From contig JAPFBL010000035.1 in assembly GCA_026182355.1 (NCBI GenBank), positions 1,817,501 to 1,881,500 of the forward strand: 64,000 nucleotides of DNA. Reading direction: 5' to 3'. Every line of letters starts with the position of its first letter. The first letter of the stretch is position 1. Both the position numbers and the translations under genes were made by a program. The notes beneath the pieces are model-generated. The model saw only the letters and a program-made list of their open reading frames with translations. It ran no database searches and had not been told where the DNA came from. The stretch is from Hermatobates lingyangjiaoensis. Its lineage: Eukaryota; Arthropoda; Insecta; Hemiptera; Hermatobatidae. Below are positions 1-12,199 of this stretch, piece after piece.

Positions 1-1186
1 GAGAGAGCAATCTTCTACATGTGATTAGCAACTTTTCTATTTGTACAAAATAAATGCACATATATGGTCCAGTAGATATGAACTCATCTGAAATCCTCAA
101 ATAATTATATTTAAACACAAGAAAAGAGAATGTCACAATACCAAATGTTATCTTGGAATGTCGTCTTCATTTATTAGATTTAAAGAACCATCAATATATT
201 AAAAGCATGAATGATCAATCGATCATAAGATCAATTCATTTTTTGAAATTGATTCTGTGTTTGAATTCTAAAACACATCTTTTGTTTTGTATTACATGGT
301 TTATATCCATAATTCATAAAACACATGTGTATAGGTTGTGTGTGTTTTATGGATATATAGACATACGTGTCTATAGCACAGAATATAGTTGATATCAGTA
401 TATGGTTGAGGTCAGTATTGACCATATTTAAACTTCCCATGTGGATATCTTCATATTGACACTAGTAAGTTTAATTGATCCCCCTTAGCATTAATCTGCT
501 CCTTAGAGAACCAATTCCTAGGGGCCGATATTGGTTCAAGAGTGGATACCTTACAGTCTCTGGTAGCAGAACTAGATAAAATCAGTCCAACTACCGAAAA
601 CGTCTTGCAGAAGAGTTTGGAATAAGTGCAGATTCATAGAATAGAAGTAGAACTTACTCGCAACGTAAATACAGAGTTGAAACAAAAAAATGCAGGAAAC
701 TCCAGGGTTGGAAACTCTGCGTTTTCCTAGATATCAACAGTGCCAATGAAAGGCAACTTGGTAAAAGATGCATTTGCTCAGGCTTTTTAAAGTGTAGAAA
801 ATGTTAAATTAATCTAACCACAGCCTCATGGAGTAAAGAAAGAAGCGCAAAACTATCTGATAAAATAAAATGGGATAGTCTATTAGCTGGACCAAGTAGT
901 CGCAGCTTCTGACGATTAACTTGTCCATCTATATTCACCTCAAGCTGTTCTTCCATTCTTGGATTGTCCTTTGTACGGAACGAAACAATTTGTGTGGACC
1001 ATTTAAAGCCAATCACATTCAAGACGAAGAATATTGTGAACTATCAAAAAGTTCTCCTCTACTGGTTAGTGATATCACTCAAATGACTACAGGTAATGGT
1101 GTGAGTTTGTTAGTCAGTAAGTAGAGAGGCGTTGGATCGAATATAATCACCTAGAATGAATATATATATGACTGGTAATGTTACAG
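1..1186. other. No confident gene; presumed intron of the plus-strand gene
   Basis: AT-rich sequence with no recognisable exon. A minus-strand open stretch at 804-1022 and a plus-strand one at 921-1124 overlap each other. Neither has a motif I recognise, and the region may be degraded transposon. By position it should be intron or upstream sequence of the gene whose last exon follows at 1187. Confidence 0.4.
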
Positions 1187-1366
1187 TACGGAGTGATCGA
1201 AGCGCTGCCAGTCCCACTGCTCCCCCACAGCAGTGCCATCAAGGAGGTAGAGGAGTTGCAACCATTCTTCTCAGCCCTCAGCAGTGGTCTCTACACCCGG
1301 CTGTCCGTGGCCCAGCTCGAGCACAATCTTCAGCTCCACTTCCTCGACCCCCTCCCTCCTAAATAG
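1187..1366 (+). CDS. Probable terminal coding exon of an unidentified gene
   Basis: I do not recognise the product. The open frame encodes about 59 residues and ends at TAG 1364-1366. It contains a leucine/proline-rich start (EALPVPLLPHSS) and a helical-looking tail (LYTRLSVAQLEHNLQLHFL) ending in LDPLPPK. The start at 1187 assumes splicing at the acceptor-like ATGTTACAG|TAC; an in-frame ATG at 1178 would be the alternative. GC content is clearly higher than the flanks, as in the carboxypeptidase exons of this window, and the residue pattern looks selected rather than random. A pyrimidine-rich and then AT-rich 3' region follows. No upstream exon was found in the first 1.2 kb. The gene would converge on the minus-strand carboxypeptidase. 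It could instead be a conserved piece of an unrecognised transposon. Confidence 0.5.
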   Translation, partial: YGVIEALPVPLLPHSSAIKEVEELQPFFSALSSGLYTRLSVAQLEHNLQLHFLDPLPPK

Positions 1367-4300
1367 CCACACTTAAGCCCTCTCCCGCTTCCAGCCTGAC
1401 CCTCTTAAGTCAGTCTTAGGCTCCAGGCCCACTGCTCTTTCGTATATTTACACTCCCCTCCACCTTTACACCCCTTATCTCTGTATTTCTCACTTGTTTT
1501 CGTTTACACTCAAGCACATTCCTACATTTCATTTATATTTTAAATACATTTTCCTATATTTTTTGTGATGATTTCTTAGTCAATTTATTAAAAAGTAAGA
1601 AAGTTTTTAATGATTTTATTCATTTTTAATATAATTTGTTTTATTCCCTTGTTGTTATGATTTGTAAAAATGAAACTGATTGTAACATATTGTACTCGTG
1701 TATATTGACTTACCTAATTATTTTAACTATAATGTATACATTTATGTAAAGAGTTCCTGAGAAAACCCTTCTTGTCAAGGAAGAATAACCGGAGTCATTT
1801 CATCTTTCGAGATTGCTTTCTGACGATATTTATTTTATGTAAACCTAATTTGAAGACATAATTTATCATTATAAAGTTTAATTTCCTTTGGTAACTTTGG
1901 TCTATATTTGGAAAATCTTTTTATAAAGCTTTCTTCATTTTCCCACATGATTGTTTTCTCCATTCTGAGCGTCGTCTTTGCTCTTTTGGCGTGAAGTGAT
2001 TCATTCGTAGTCTTCATTAATTTGTCTGCACTTTTCTCTGCTAAATTTATGCAGAGACAAACCTGCAATGTATCCTTAGTTGGAATTAAAAAACTGTAAT
2101 ATTCGTTCATTCCCTTCGATTTACCTTACTATAGAATATGCATTATTTTCTTTTAATGAATTTATTTTCAACTGAAATTTTATCCTACTCTGCGGAAAAG
2201 TTTCCATTTCCTTCGCTAGATTAATAAATGTAACTTTCTATATTAGCGTATTTAGTTTTGATAAAAAGAAAGAACTGTTTTTAATGGAAAATTACTTCTT
2301 TCATTTGGAATAAGATTTGAGTTAATACGGACTCAGATGTGCAAATATACAGCTCGTGGTTATTACTTAGCTTCCTTACTAAAATATCGCTATTTATAAA
2401 ATTTAATTTGCAAAAATCGAAGTTTATTTTATCTATTCCAATACACTAGTTCGTGAGAATTAGCATTGAAGCTGTGTTGTATTCGCACTGCGACTTCATG
2501 TAACTTAAAGGACTCAGTTGTGCGAAAGTTAATGATTTATTACGTTCCTTATAATTTATATAACTTTTTTTTTCAAAATAAAAGTTATAAAATGGTTTGA
2601 CATAAATTAGAATCATGTCTGACCAATGAAATCACTCCTCAGTTTTTTTTATCTACTATTGTATTTATAGGAGCTATATTTAATATCTTTCTTCTTTTTT
2701 AATGAATTTTATCATTCATATACTTTTATTTTAATACTTATAAAATATAAATAATCATTTTAAATAAGTTAGTATGTTTGTAATGTTCACAATATATAGA
2801 AGCCCTAATATTTTGCCTATGTTCAAACTCTTCTTAACAATTTTATGGCTATCCTTAAATTCATGTTTTTAGAGAGTTTTTATTTTCATATTATAAATTA
2901 TTATAATGACACTAATTTATAATTATTAACGCTATATTTATGATCCCATTGCATTCTGATCTTGGAAGTAGAACTGAGATATACCATATGACTCCCAAAA
3001 CAAATAAAGCCCTTTAAATAATATAGTTGCTTAAAGTTTACTCTCAGACAACATGTTCCGCATAAACAAACAAAGAAAAAACTATTTGTAAATAATTTAA
3101 ATCATGCATGGGTACTGGATATGTCTAGTGTCCTATTTAATCATATTGTGAACAAGGTTAGAAATATAAATGAAAATATGCCATATTTATAATGCATATT
3201 TATAAATGAAAATATGCCAACTTTTTCTTGTACTAAGAAAGTGCTTAAGGACATATATTGCTTAAATGGCTATTATCTAATTCTGGGAATTGAATGTTTG
3301 TAGAGATTGATATCAATAGAGGAGCTGTGGTGCAGCTAAACCAATCTCTTCTTTCTGATCTAATATGTCTCTAAAGCTATTTTCTCCTTAGTTTCAATCA
3401 TCTTTAATTGACTGAAAGTGTTAAGTCATCTAAAGATTTTCTACTCACTCAACTACCTGCTAGAGTCAATGTCTTTGAAACATTTTTTATATATATCAAC
3501 AGAATATTTTAACTTTTGTATATTGTATTCATTTCCAAAAGTACTAATATTAAATCACTATAAACCAATGCCGCAATATAAAATGTTATCAGCCATTATA
3601 TAATTATGTGTACCACTGAAGTTCAAAATGTTTAAAATGCGCTTTTAATGGTGTTACTTATCGGCCTTGACATACTCAGTTCATTTACAAGTGTTCATAC
3701 TATAAGTAAGGATCCACTTATGACAGGTGTCCGCAATGAATGTTCTAATAGTATACTGACTTCAGAAAAACTGGCTGTTCAATTATTGTGTATTCAATGT
3801 ATTACAAATAAACAAAATGAAGACCATGAAACAAATGGGAAAATGAATGATTTTTGGTTACTTTTGTCTTAGATTTAAACGGATTTTAGCTTATTCTTTT
3901 TTAATTTATTTAAAAAAAAAAAGATGAGTCAATAATTGTATATGTTCATTTATTTCATAATGTTATTATTGTTTTCTTTGAGAGGGTAACCCATCAATGT
4001 AGTTTGTAAAAACCAAATATACAGAGTTCATAATGTAATTATTGTTGTAGAAAAGTGTTAATTATTTTTAACGCAAGAAAGTACGAATTTATTAAATGAA
4101 CATTTTCGCGTTATTTATTTTTATATAATGTTATTATAAATGGTATTGTACAGTGTTTATAAGTGAAACTGATCTGCTGAAGATATATAATGAAGATGTT
4201 TTATATTTTCTTCAGTCCTTGCAGGTCTGATCTTTTCCCTTGAAGTGCCTAAATAGACTGGTTAGACATTTGACATCAACAACATGATATGAATATTGTT

Positions 4301-6742
4301 GAATTAGGAACAAGTGCACAAATACAAGCAGGTTTGTGAGTTCTAACTGTCCCAAAGTGCCTCTGTCCTGCGCATGCGTTTGTCTTCCTTGTCTGTTCAA
4401 CTTGTTTCCTTTTCTTGTTACCACTCTGCCTCGGTATGAGTTATATTAAGTATTTTTGTTGCATGTTAGAAACTTTCGTGTTTCATTCTTATGTATATTT
4501 TTATTTGAAATGTTATTAAAAACCGGGGTTGCTTTATATTTTCTTCTCAACTAAATTGATGTAAATTGTATTTAATTATTCGAGATAATATATATGTCTT
4601 ATATTTATATGTACTAATACACATATTTTTGTGTACCAACTGACTTGTGATAATAGGTGATAATGTGAACATTTTTTCAATAAACTTTTTGTTTATCTTC
4701 ATGTCTTAATTTATGTCACTTATTTTAGTGCAGAATTAACTGCAGAAAAAGATTTTTTGAGGGGCGAGTCGAGTAAAACATAAAACTTTCGGAAATATCT
4801 TAATATCGGATCCAAATTTGAAAAGTGTTCAACATTCTACCGATAACGGACTAGTGTGGTGCTATGGATGGCTGAGGAACTGACTCTGGTAAAAATGTAA
4901 ATGATGAATAACTAAATCAAAAAAGATCCTCTGGATTAAATTAAATTCTCAATTTGATACTAGCATCTATTACTGCTTATGTTTTATAAAATATGTTTTA
5001 TAAAAATATTATATTACTCTTTGTCAAATCCTATATCACAATGGAAGTGACAGTATATACTATACTACACTGTTATATAAAATACTATACAGTAAACGCT
5101 ATGATGAACATATTCGACCTAAAAATTATGACGTTTTCCATTTTGTTTGCATGATTTCTGTTTGTCCAGTTGGGTGGATAGGTATCCAAAAGTTTGTGAA
5201 CATGCTGCAGGTAATACTGTTTGATTGATTGAATTCTTAAACTACTAATAATAGGTACTCAAACGAATATTAAACAACTACTAGGTTTTATGCTAGTAGC
5301 AAAAGTACTTTTTGGTAAGCACGGATCGTCATAAAAAACAACTTACGTTCAGAAGGGCAAATCAAAAGATTCAATTAAAAAAATTTGGACACCTAAAATA
5401 GAAAATTTCCTAAATCTTAAAGGATTCATCTAGGGCTACTTCTTGGATATTGAAAATTTTATTGATAACAATTATTAGATGTAACTGTGAATACACATAT
5501 TTAGGGGTTTTTATTCAAGAACTGTAGAATGAATTAAAACAAATTGTGACCACTATAGGCTGCTTGGGTAGAGTTGTACTATCACTCTATTGTGGTGATT
5601 GTTTTGATAATCAGGATACTTTAAATAATCAATGTTACGATAAGCTTATTGAGAATTTGGATTCCTTCAACTAAAACAACTGGTCTTTGTCAGTCACACT
5701 AAAGATTATACTTATCGAGGTGAATGGTGTAGTTTTCTTGCATGATTTGTGCCCTAGGGGACCGTTTTTTTGTTATATTATTATGTATATCGGCATAATA
5801 CTACGGCATAATAAATTACCCTATGAGAGTTAATTAAGGATTAGATAATAAAAAAAACATAGTTTTTAAAAATGTATAATGTTAGTTTTGTACAGTAATT
5901 TACATTGAGCAATGTACATGCTTTAAATTCAAGTTTCTTCATTTCATTACAACCTGGTATTTACAATAAACAATAAATCATTCTACACGTCATCGTGTTA
6001 ATCATATACAAATATACATTATATCATTAAATTCTTTGGGACGTTTTTGTTTAACATGCTATTTGTTTTAATTTACACAATAAAACTTACAGACTGATAA
6101 AAACGACGAAATGGGTAGGTGTTTATGATTAAAACATTTGTTTTTTAATTTATGCCATATGGTTAACTTGCTTTCATTTACCTATTAAAGAATGATGTTA
6201 ATAGATTAATATTATTAGTAGAATATGCATTAACAATAGGCATGAATTTAACTGTTAATACAGAACAGGTGAATAAATACACTATATGAATGATCTCGTA
6301 TAACTTATATCAGGAGAGTGTTATTCTATTTATAAGTGTATTATGAGTATTATGTTATCAACTCTTTCAACAGTGGTGCTAAATTCAAATTTACAGCAAG
6401 CAGTAACAGTTTGGGAATTTTGAGAACATTGGTGTTTTCTTTGGTCAAGTTATGTTTTCAACACCTTTTATCTGGGTCGTGTTTTGATAAAAGATTCAAT
6501 ATTTCTGGTATCCTTTTCAGATAGGTAAATTACTCAATTCACATTTAAACAACAAACAATGTAATGGCATCTGCTACTTTGATTGATCTTCTAATAACAT
6601 ATTCATGTTGTCAATTATGATGACCTATGAGCAACTATAATATTAAAACGTGCATACTGTTAATTATGTTAATTAAAACGTACTACAGAGGTTAAAATAA
6701 TTTATATATAATGAAGTAACTGTCTAAACTTGCATGTTGGTA
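1367..6742. other. Intergenic AT-rich DNA between convergent genes
   Basis: More than 5 kb without a supportable gene. The first part (1367-1560) is C/T-rich and is probably the 3' untranslated region of the preceding exon. The remainder is AT-rich. Short open stretches at 1835-2110 (minus), 3648-3872 (plus) and 4212-4424 (minus) show no motif I recognise. No clear transposon ends were seen. Confidence 0.5.
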
Positions 6743-6955
6743 TGAGAGTTTCTGTACCGGTTTCGGATTCTATTCATCTTGAACCAGAACTGATATAAAT
6801 CAGTAGATAAATCTAGGCACCATAGATTTAAGCTTTAGTTAGTAGGGGGTTATATAAGCCCTTATTTCAAGGATTTAGAGCAATCCTGCTTTTAAAAGGC
6901 CAGTGCAGGAACTTTGTAGTGCTGGAGGGCTTTGTAGCCGGTCCAGAAACTCTCA
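6743..6955. repeat. Foldback element with 18-bp terminal inverted repeats (PLE-like group F)
   Basis: The left end TGAGAGTTTCTGTACCGG (6743-6760) is matched in reverse by 6938-6955, with one mismatch in 18. Just inside the left end, read on the minus strand, is GATGAATAGAATCCGAAACC, a degenerate hammerhead-like string that also occurs in related form near 24.5 kb and 38.7 kb. I infer a worn PLE foldback. A MITE of a DNA transposon is the alternative. Confidence 0.5.
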
Positions 6956-8596
6956 CAAGAAAGGCGTGTATTCATTATTTAAGAACAATACATATCTCAT
7001 ATAAATGATAAGGTTTCAACAAGTTCAAAGAACAGTTTCGAAATAATAACAATGCATAATTAATTATCCAGAAAGTCAAGTAACACAAACAAGGTATAAA
7101 TGACACCGTATCATATCCAGGTCTAGAGATTCAGATATGCTTAGAAGATAGATTTCTTCTAGTATACTTTATCTTATTCTTAATACGATAATAATTAATA
7201 CTCATTCCATAAACACCTACAGAGGGTAATTTTCATGAGAGGTTTTAAAAGTTGTATTACTTTAAATTATAAATAGGTTGATATATCTGTAGCTTTATTT
7301 AATTGTAATACATCAATCAGGGTTATCAGTCAACTAGGTGGTAATCTGCTTTAAGTGTGACCAAACCAGGAGTGTTGAGAATATTTATAAAATCTAATGG
7401 TACCCTATGAGTAATTTGAAGTCATTTATGATTGTTTATATCTTGAAACCTTTTTTTGGATTTGACTACTTTGGTGCAATCACTTCTTTTTGCACTCTGT
7501 ACTTGTAATTTAATCTGGGAATAATTTCACTAATTATATATTTCGGTCTAAAGACAACTATTAAACCGAGATACATATGATGTTTATCAGGTGAACGTCA
7601 TTACTTAAATAGAAGAAAGGCCATGGCATAGCGGGCCACTGACTCATGCCATGGCTTAAGCCATGCAATCCATGATAGAAACAATTAAACTAGGCGATCG
7701 CGTAGAAACCATCATCTGAAGAAGACTCAAGTAAATGTAAACGTTATTAACATTAAATAATTAAGAAAGAAAACGCTACTAACTAATAAGCAAAAATACT
7801 CGAGCATGAGTATATATATTCTTATATACTTGTATAAGGCTAAACCACTTATATCTCAAATATAAGCATATATACTTATATGCGTTATTTGATTATATAA
7901 GGAAGTATCACTAATTAACTCAAATAATTGCAGTATTTAAAGAAAACTGTTCATCCTCTTGTCTCTTGAGTACATTGTTTTAATGAATAATTCAATCAGC
8001 ATTTAAAACAAAATGAAATTAATTTAATTGCATTTAAATATTTAAATTGTGATTTAACATTAGAAAACATTGACCGTCTGTATAATGTCCTACATCTTAT
8101 CTGATTGGGCCTAAACAACTCTCAAAAAATTTACATTCGTTCTAATCGTTTGTAAAAAGAACTTAAAATGAAAATTGTTTTAATTTCTCTACCAAATTCA
8201 ATCTTTTAGCCACTATCTTCATCGTCGTATATTTAGAAATATTAACAATAAATGTATTAGTAATTATTAAAACTTAGTGAATTCAGTAAAAAGTAAAAAA
8301 AATTAATGATATTTATATAGTTGGATTTAAAAACGTGCATTTTTGATCGTTAATAAGAAATAAATCCAAGAAAATTTTTAATTTCGTTTGTACGTCGAAA
8401 TATACTTTAAAATAAAGTGTGAAATAGGAACATAATGTTTATTTCTTTGAAATGAGATAAATCGTTCACCTAAAAGCATTAGAATGTTTCATTGAAACTC
8501 TTAAGTTCTTTAGAAGTCTCCTTTGGTGAAGTCGTAGGACTTACGAGACCGTATTTTGTACGGTCTTCACCTTATCATGTATTTGTTAAAGCAATA
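6956..8596. other. Intergenic AT-rich DNA with small palindromes
   Basis: No gene or element was recognised. Small local palindromes occur: GCCATGGC appears twice at about 7620-7660, and 8547-8565 is a 7-bp stem (GACCGTA/TACGGTC). Their function is unknown and they may be chance or transposon debris. Confidence 0.4.
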
Positions 8597-9441
8597 CAGT
8601 AGAACCTCGATATAACGGACTTATGTGGGAGAGCTAAAACCAAATTCTATACAAATCAATTTTTCTATTAATTTTTTGTATGCTAAAGTGGTTATAAAAA
8701 ATTTAATTCAAAGATGTTTGATATCAAATAAATATAAATGAAAAAATTTTTTTTTCTCATTATATTTTATGTGAATTAGGATATTAAATATTAAGAGAAT
8801 ATTTTTTTACATAAAAGCGAAAAGTTTATTCTACCGATATAAACATTTAGTCAATTTAGGACAGCGGTTTCCAACCTTTCATCATGGTACCCTATAAAAA
8901 GTGATTATATATATAGGAGTGTGAGAATGCATACTTGATTCATAAAAAATAAATAATACATTTGATTTCTAGTTATTCCAATACTAGTCTTTGCTAGTAA
9001 GCCTGCAAAAAGGTAAATGATATAATCTATTTTTTTCTTCAAGAAAATATTGTAAATGTTACTCTATGCCATAGAGTCTATGGGATTATATATATCTTTT
9101 ATCTGGATGTATTCCACCGTAGCTGGTTTCTTTTTCCAAGCAACTCTAAACGAGTGTTTATATACTTCAGGTTGGGAACCGTCGAACTAGTACAAAAAGA
9201 AAGCGTTAAGCCAGCATTACGTCAGGGGAGAAGAACAATTTGTCAATTAGAATGCATTTTACTGCTGCGCAAGGTAAATTGCATAAAAAAACGAAAAATT
9301 GCGCTCCACTTACATTAAATAAAAAGAGATAAACGTTTTGTCTCATGTGTTTCGCATATAAGCCGGCGATGTATATATATTAAATTTTATCCGTTATATC
9401 TAAAGTCTGTTCAAATAAGGCCGTCTTATCGAGTTTTACTG
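8597..9441. mobile_element. pogo/Tigger-like DNA transposon remnant
   Basis: The left end CAGTAGAACCTCGATATAAC at 8597 follows a TA dinucleotide, as expected for Tc1/mariner-pogo insertions. The right end at about 9400-9441 reads ...CTTATCGAGTTTTACTG, the inverted counterpart, preceded by a subterminal motif (GTCTGTTCAAATAAGGCCG) resembling this family. No transposase frame survives. The right flank reads TT rather than TA, so the duplication has decayed or the end is off by a base. A second element is nested inside. Confidence 0.6.
8862..9184. mobile_element. hAT-like non-autonomous element nested in the pogo-like copy
   Basis: The left end CAGCGGTTTCCAACCT (from 8862) and the right end AGGTTGGGAACCGTCG (to about 9184) are imperfect inverted repeats of the kind found at hAT ends. 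The interior is non-coding and includes a short AT run. I could not see a convincing 8-bp target duplication, so the assignment rests on the inverted ends alone. Confidence 0.45.
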
Positions 9442-9579
9442 TTTACATTTTTTTCTATAATTATTAAATATTGTTTTTTTTTTAATTCTATTCTTAAGTT
9501 ATTCTATTTTATTTTATTATATTTTATTCTATTTTATTTTTTATATTTTATTTTATACTATTTTATTCTATTCTTAAGT

Positions 9580-9620
9580 CAGAATAGAACACGGTCATAC
9601 CTGTTCTATTCTGCTTTCCC
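9580..9620. repeat. Short palindromic repeat, copy 1
   Basis: AGAATAGAACA and TGTTCTATTCT form an 11-bp stem around a short loop and are followed by GCTTTCC. The same block, including the loop and tail, recurs at 10345-10385. It lies about 120 nt past the carboxypeptidase stop codon, so it would be in the transcript if the 3' UTR reaches this far. AATAAA-type signals on the minus strand occur within the preceding 100-200 nt (about 9500-9570). Confidence 0.55.
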
Positions 9621-9732
9621 AATTACATTATTACTAGAAAAGAAGCTCAATAGCTGAATTGAGACTGTTGAAGCAGATTTAACTGAAAGGATGACAAGTG
9701 GTGTTTTGTTTGTTTTCTAAGAAGGCAATTCA

Positions 9733-9914
9733 TTAGCTAACCCTCTGCGAGGCGATTTCCTTGGCCACTGTCCGCACTGCGGCAAATGTTTCTCTGCCAG
9801 TGGGAGTGATTTGAGATGCTGGCAATAGGAAACCAAAAGTCCCTTGATCACGCAACTCCACCGAATAACTGTATTTGATACCTGCCTTTCCTTTCGCCCA
9901 ATCCTCCGAACTTC
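9733..9914 (-). CDS. Carboxypeptidase last exon (catalytic Glu, stop codon)
   Basis: It starts after acceptor GGTTGCAG and completes the split Gly codon from the previous exon. It encodes SSEDWAKG, then the YSYSVELRD strand carrying the catalytic Glu270 equivalent, then GTFGFLLPASQI and the C-terminal helix, ending SQRVS and TAA at 9733-9735. In the specificity pocket the residue equivalent to 255 is Glu (9904-9906); bovine carboxypeptidase A has Ile and carboxypeptidase B has Asp here. One extra residue sits between positions 257 and 270 relative to bovine A. Confidence 0.93.
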
Positions 9915-11808
9915 CTGCAACCAATTAAAAATATTCAAACTTGTAAAGTAGAATTTTATTTCATAATTTTTATTTTTTTTTTTAGAACCGGCTTAATTTT
10001 CTATGCGCTTGACAACACAAATATGCTTGAACTGAAAAGTAAAAGTATTGAAAGAAGCAGTGAGTCTATGATTTCATAGTTAAGAAGCTTGAACCGTCAT
10101 GGGGTTTCTTTAAAACAAGAAGTTACAGGCGATTATTTCGATACAGCATAGTAAAATCATTGCCATTTCCTGTACACATAGTATCAAACTGATAGACAAC
10201 CATTTTAATTACTTCGTTTGCTTTAATGTGGCAATATCAATTCAATTAGTTAAAACAAACTTGAAAACATTAATCTAGAACAATGTAACATATTATTTCT
10301 TTTATTTTTATTATTGTTAAACTGAGGGCATGAGTCTCTTTCAAAGAATAGAACACGGTCATACCTGTTCTATTCTGCTTTCCTTTGTTTTTTTTTTTCT
10401 AAAATCAACTTTAGATCATTAGTTCTTAACGAACTTCATATCTATCCTAAGAGATATATCTGTCACTGTTATGTTTTCTGTGAAATGTTTTACACCTTCC
10501 AGATAAAGTTTTAAATACAAAATAATAATAAAATAATCGCTATTTTTTTTATAAATTTCTGTTCAGTTAGAATTAACTATTTAGATTACTTTTGCCATGG
10601 TTGTTCTAGAACTTGTTATTTGATTTCTGTTTCATCAATTGCATCCTTGAGAAAGCTTGGGTATTTGCTATTCAAAAAGGTTCCAGGCGTCAGAAGGTTT
10701 GTTAGTTTTCAATTATTTCCAATCGTTTTACTGTCTGATTACCCTGTATTTAATTTTATATTATTAACTTAGGACCCATCAGTGTACCAAACAGGTGCTC
10801 CTTTCTTAATATCAGGATATGAACATATGTCATTAATTTGTCGCCCTCTGTAAAATATTATATGAGGACCAATGTATTTGCCAACATATAGACCAAATAT
10901 TAATGTTTCCTTATAGTATAACTAGAAAACGTGCTTGTCTTTAACGGGTACTCTTCAACAATTCGGAGATGATACATGGTGTTCCACAATATCATTAGAA
11001 ATTATAGAATTGTAGAAAATATCATTATTAAGTAGGTGTATACCTGACTGAGGGTAGAGGAGCACTGGAGCTGGACCAATGCGGTACCTAGTGCCGTGAA
11101 CCCGTGAGAGAGCCTCAATTGCTTTCCTGCCCAGATATACAAGATCGTCGTAGTCTTTGGGTTTTTGCCTCGTGTATCCCCAAGGTACGATCCACATCTG
11201 GTTGTACGAATGCAGGGTGAGGTATGCTTTTATTTGGTCACGGTGGTTCATAATAAAGTTGGCTGAAATACAATTGACTTTGTCATATCTCTATTTATAC
11301 CTAAACTTTTAAAATTCAATATGAAAACTGACAAAGGTTCAAAAATAAAATGAGAGACAATCAACTGAAAGACATACACATACAGTTTTTGAGTATCGGT
11401 TCAACCATCATCTGGAGATAGGAAATAGGGTGAACAAGCCCTGGGGATCTACGCCACTCTGTTGGTATCCTTGCTCTCCCTATTTCCTCTCTCCTGATCA
11501 CATTTAACCTAAAAGCTAGAGTTTTTGTGATCAGTTGTTTATATTTCCAGTTTAGTTCTCTATTTTCATATATTTATCTGTTCTAAGAAAGTGTTTCGTC
11601 AGAGTCAAAAGCCCAACTGAGTTTTTGAATCTGTTTGGTTTTTGACTCTGAAATACATGAAATTATTGACTACAAAGACCGCTATTGACTCTGAAAAGAC
11701 CGCTTGTTATGATTGAAAGATCTTAGTTTTTTTTTTTCATTTCTTATTTTGGTTTGATCATTGATTGTTATTTCACGTGTTTATTGTTAAATTTGTTAAA
11801 TCTTGTTA

Positions 11809-11856
<48 letters not shown>

Positions 11857-12155
11857 CTTTTTCGTTGGAAATACGATCCAAAACGGACAAATATAGTTCA
11901 ATATAGACAAAGAAACATAGAGAAATCAAAAGAACACACTTACAGTCTCTAATGTTTGGTTTGAATTGTCTTCAGGAGAGATAAGAGAGGGAAACCAAGC
12001 GCACTGGTTCAGAGACGGTTGGAGACGGTCTCCAACCATCTCTGAACCAGTGCGCTTGGTTTCCCTCTCTTATCTCTCCTGAAGACGGTTCAAACCGAAA
12101 ATTAGAGACTGTAAGTGGGTTCTTTTGATTTCTCTATGTTTCTTTGTCTATATTG

Positions 12156-12199
<44 letters not shown>

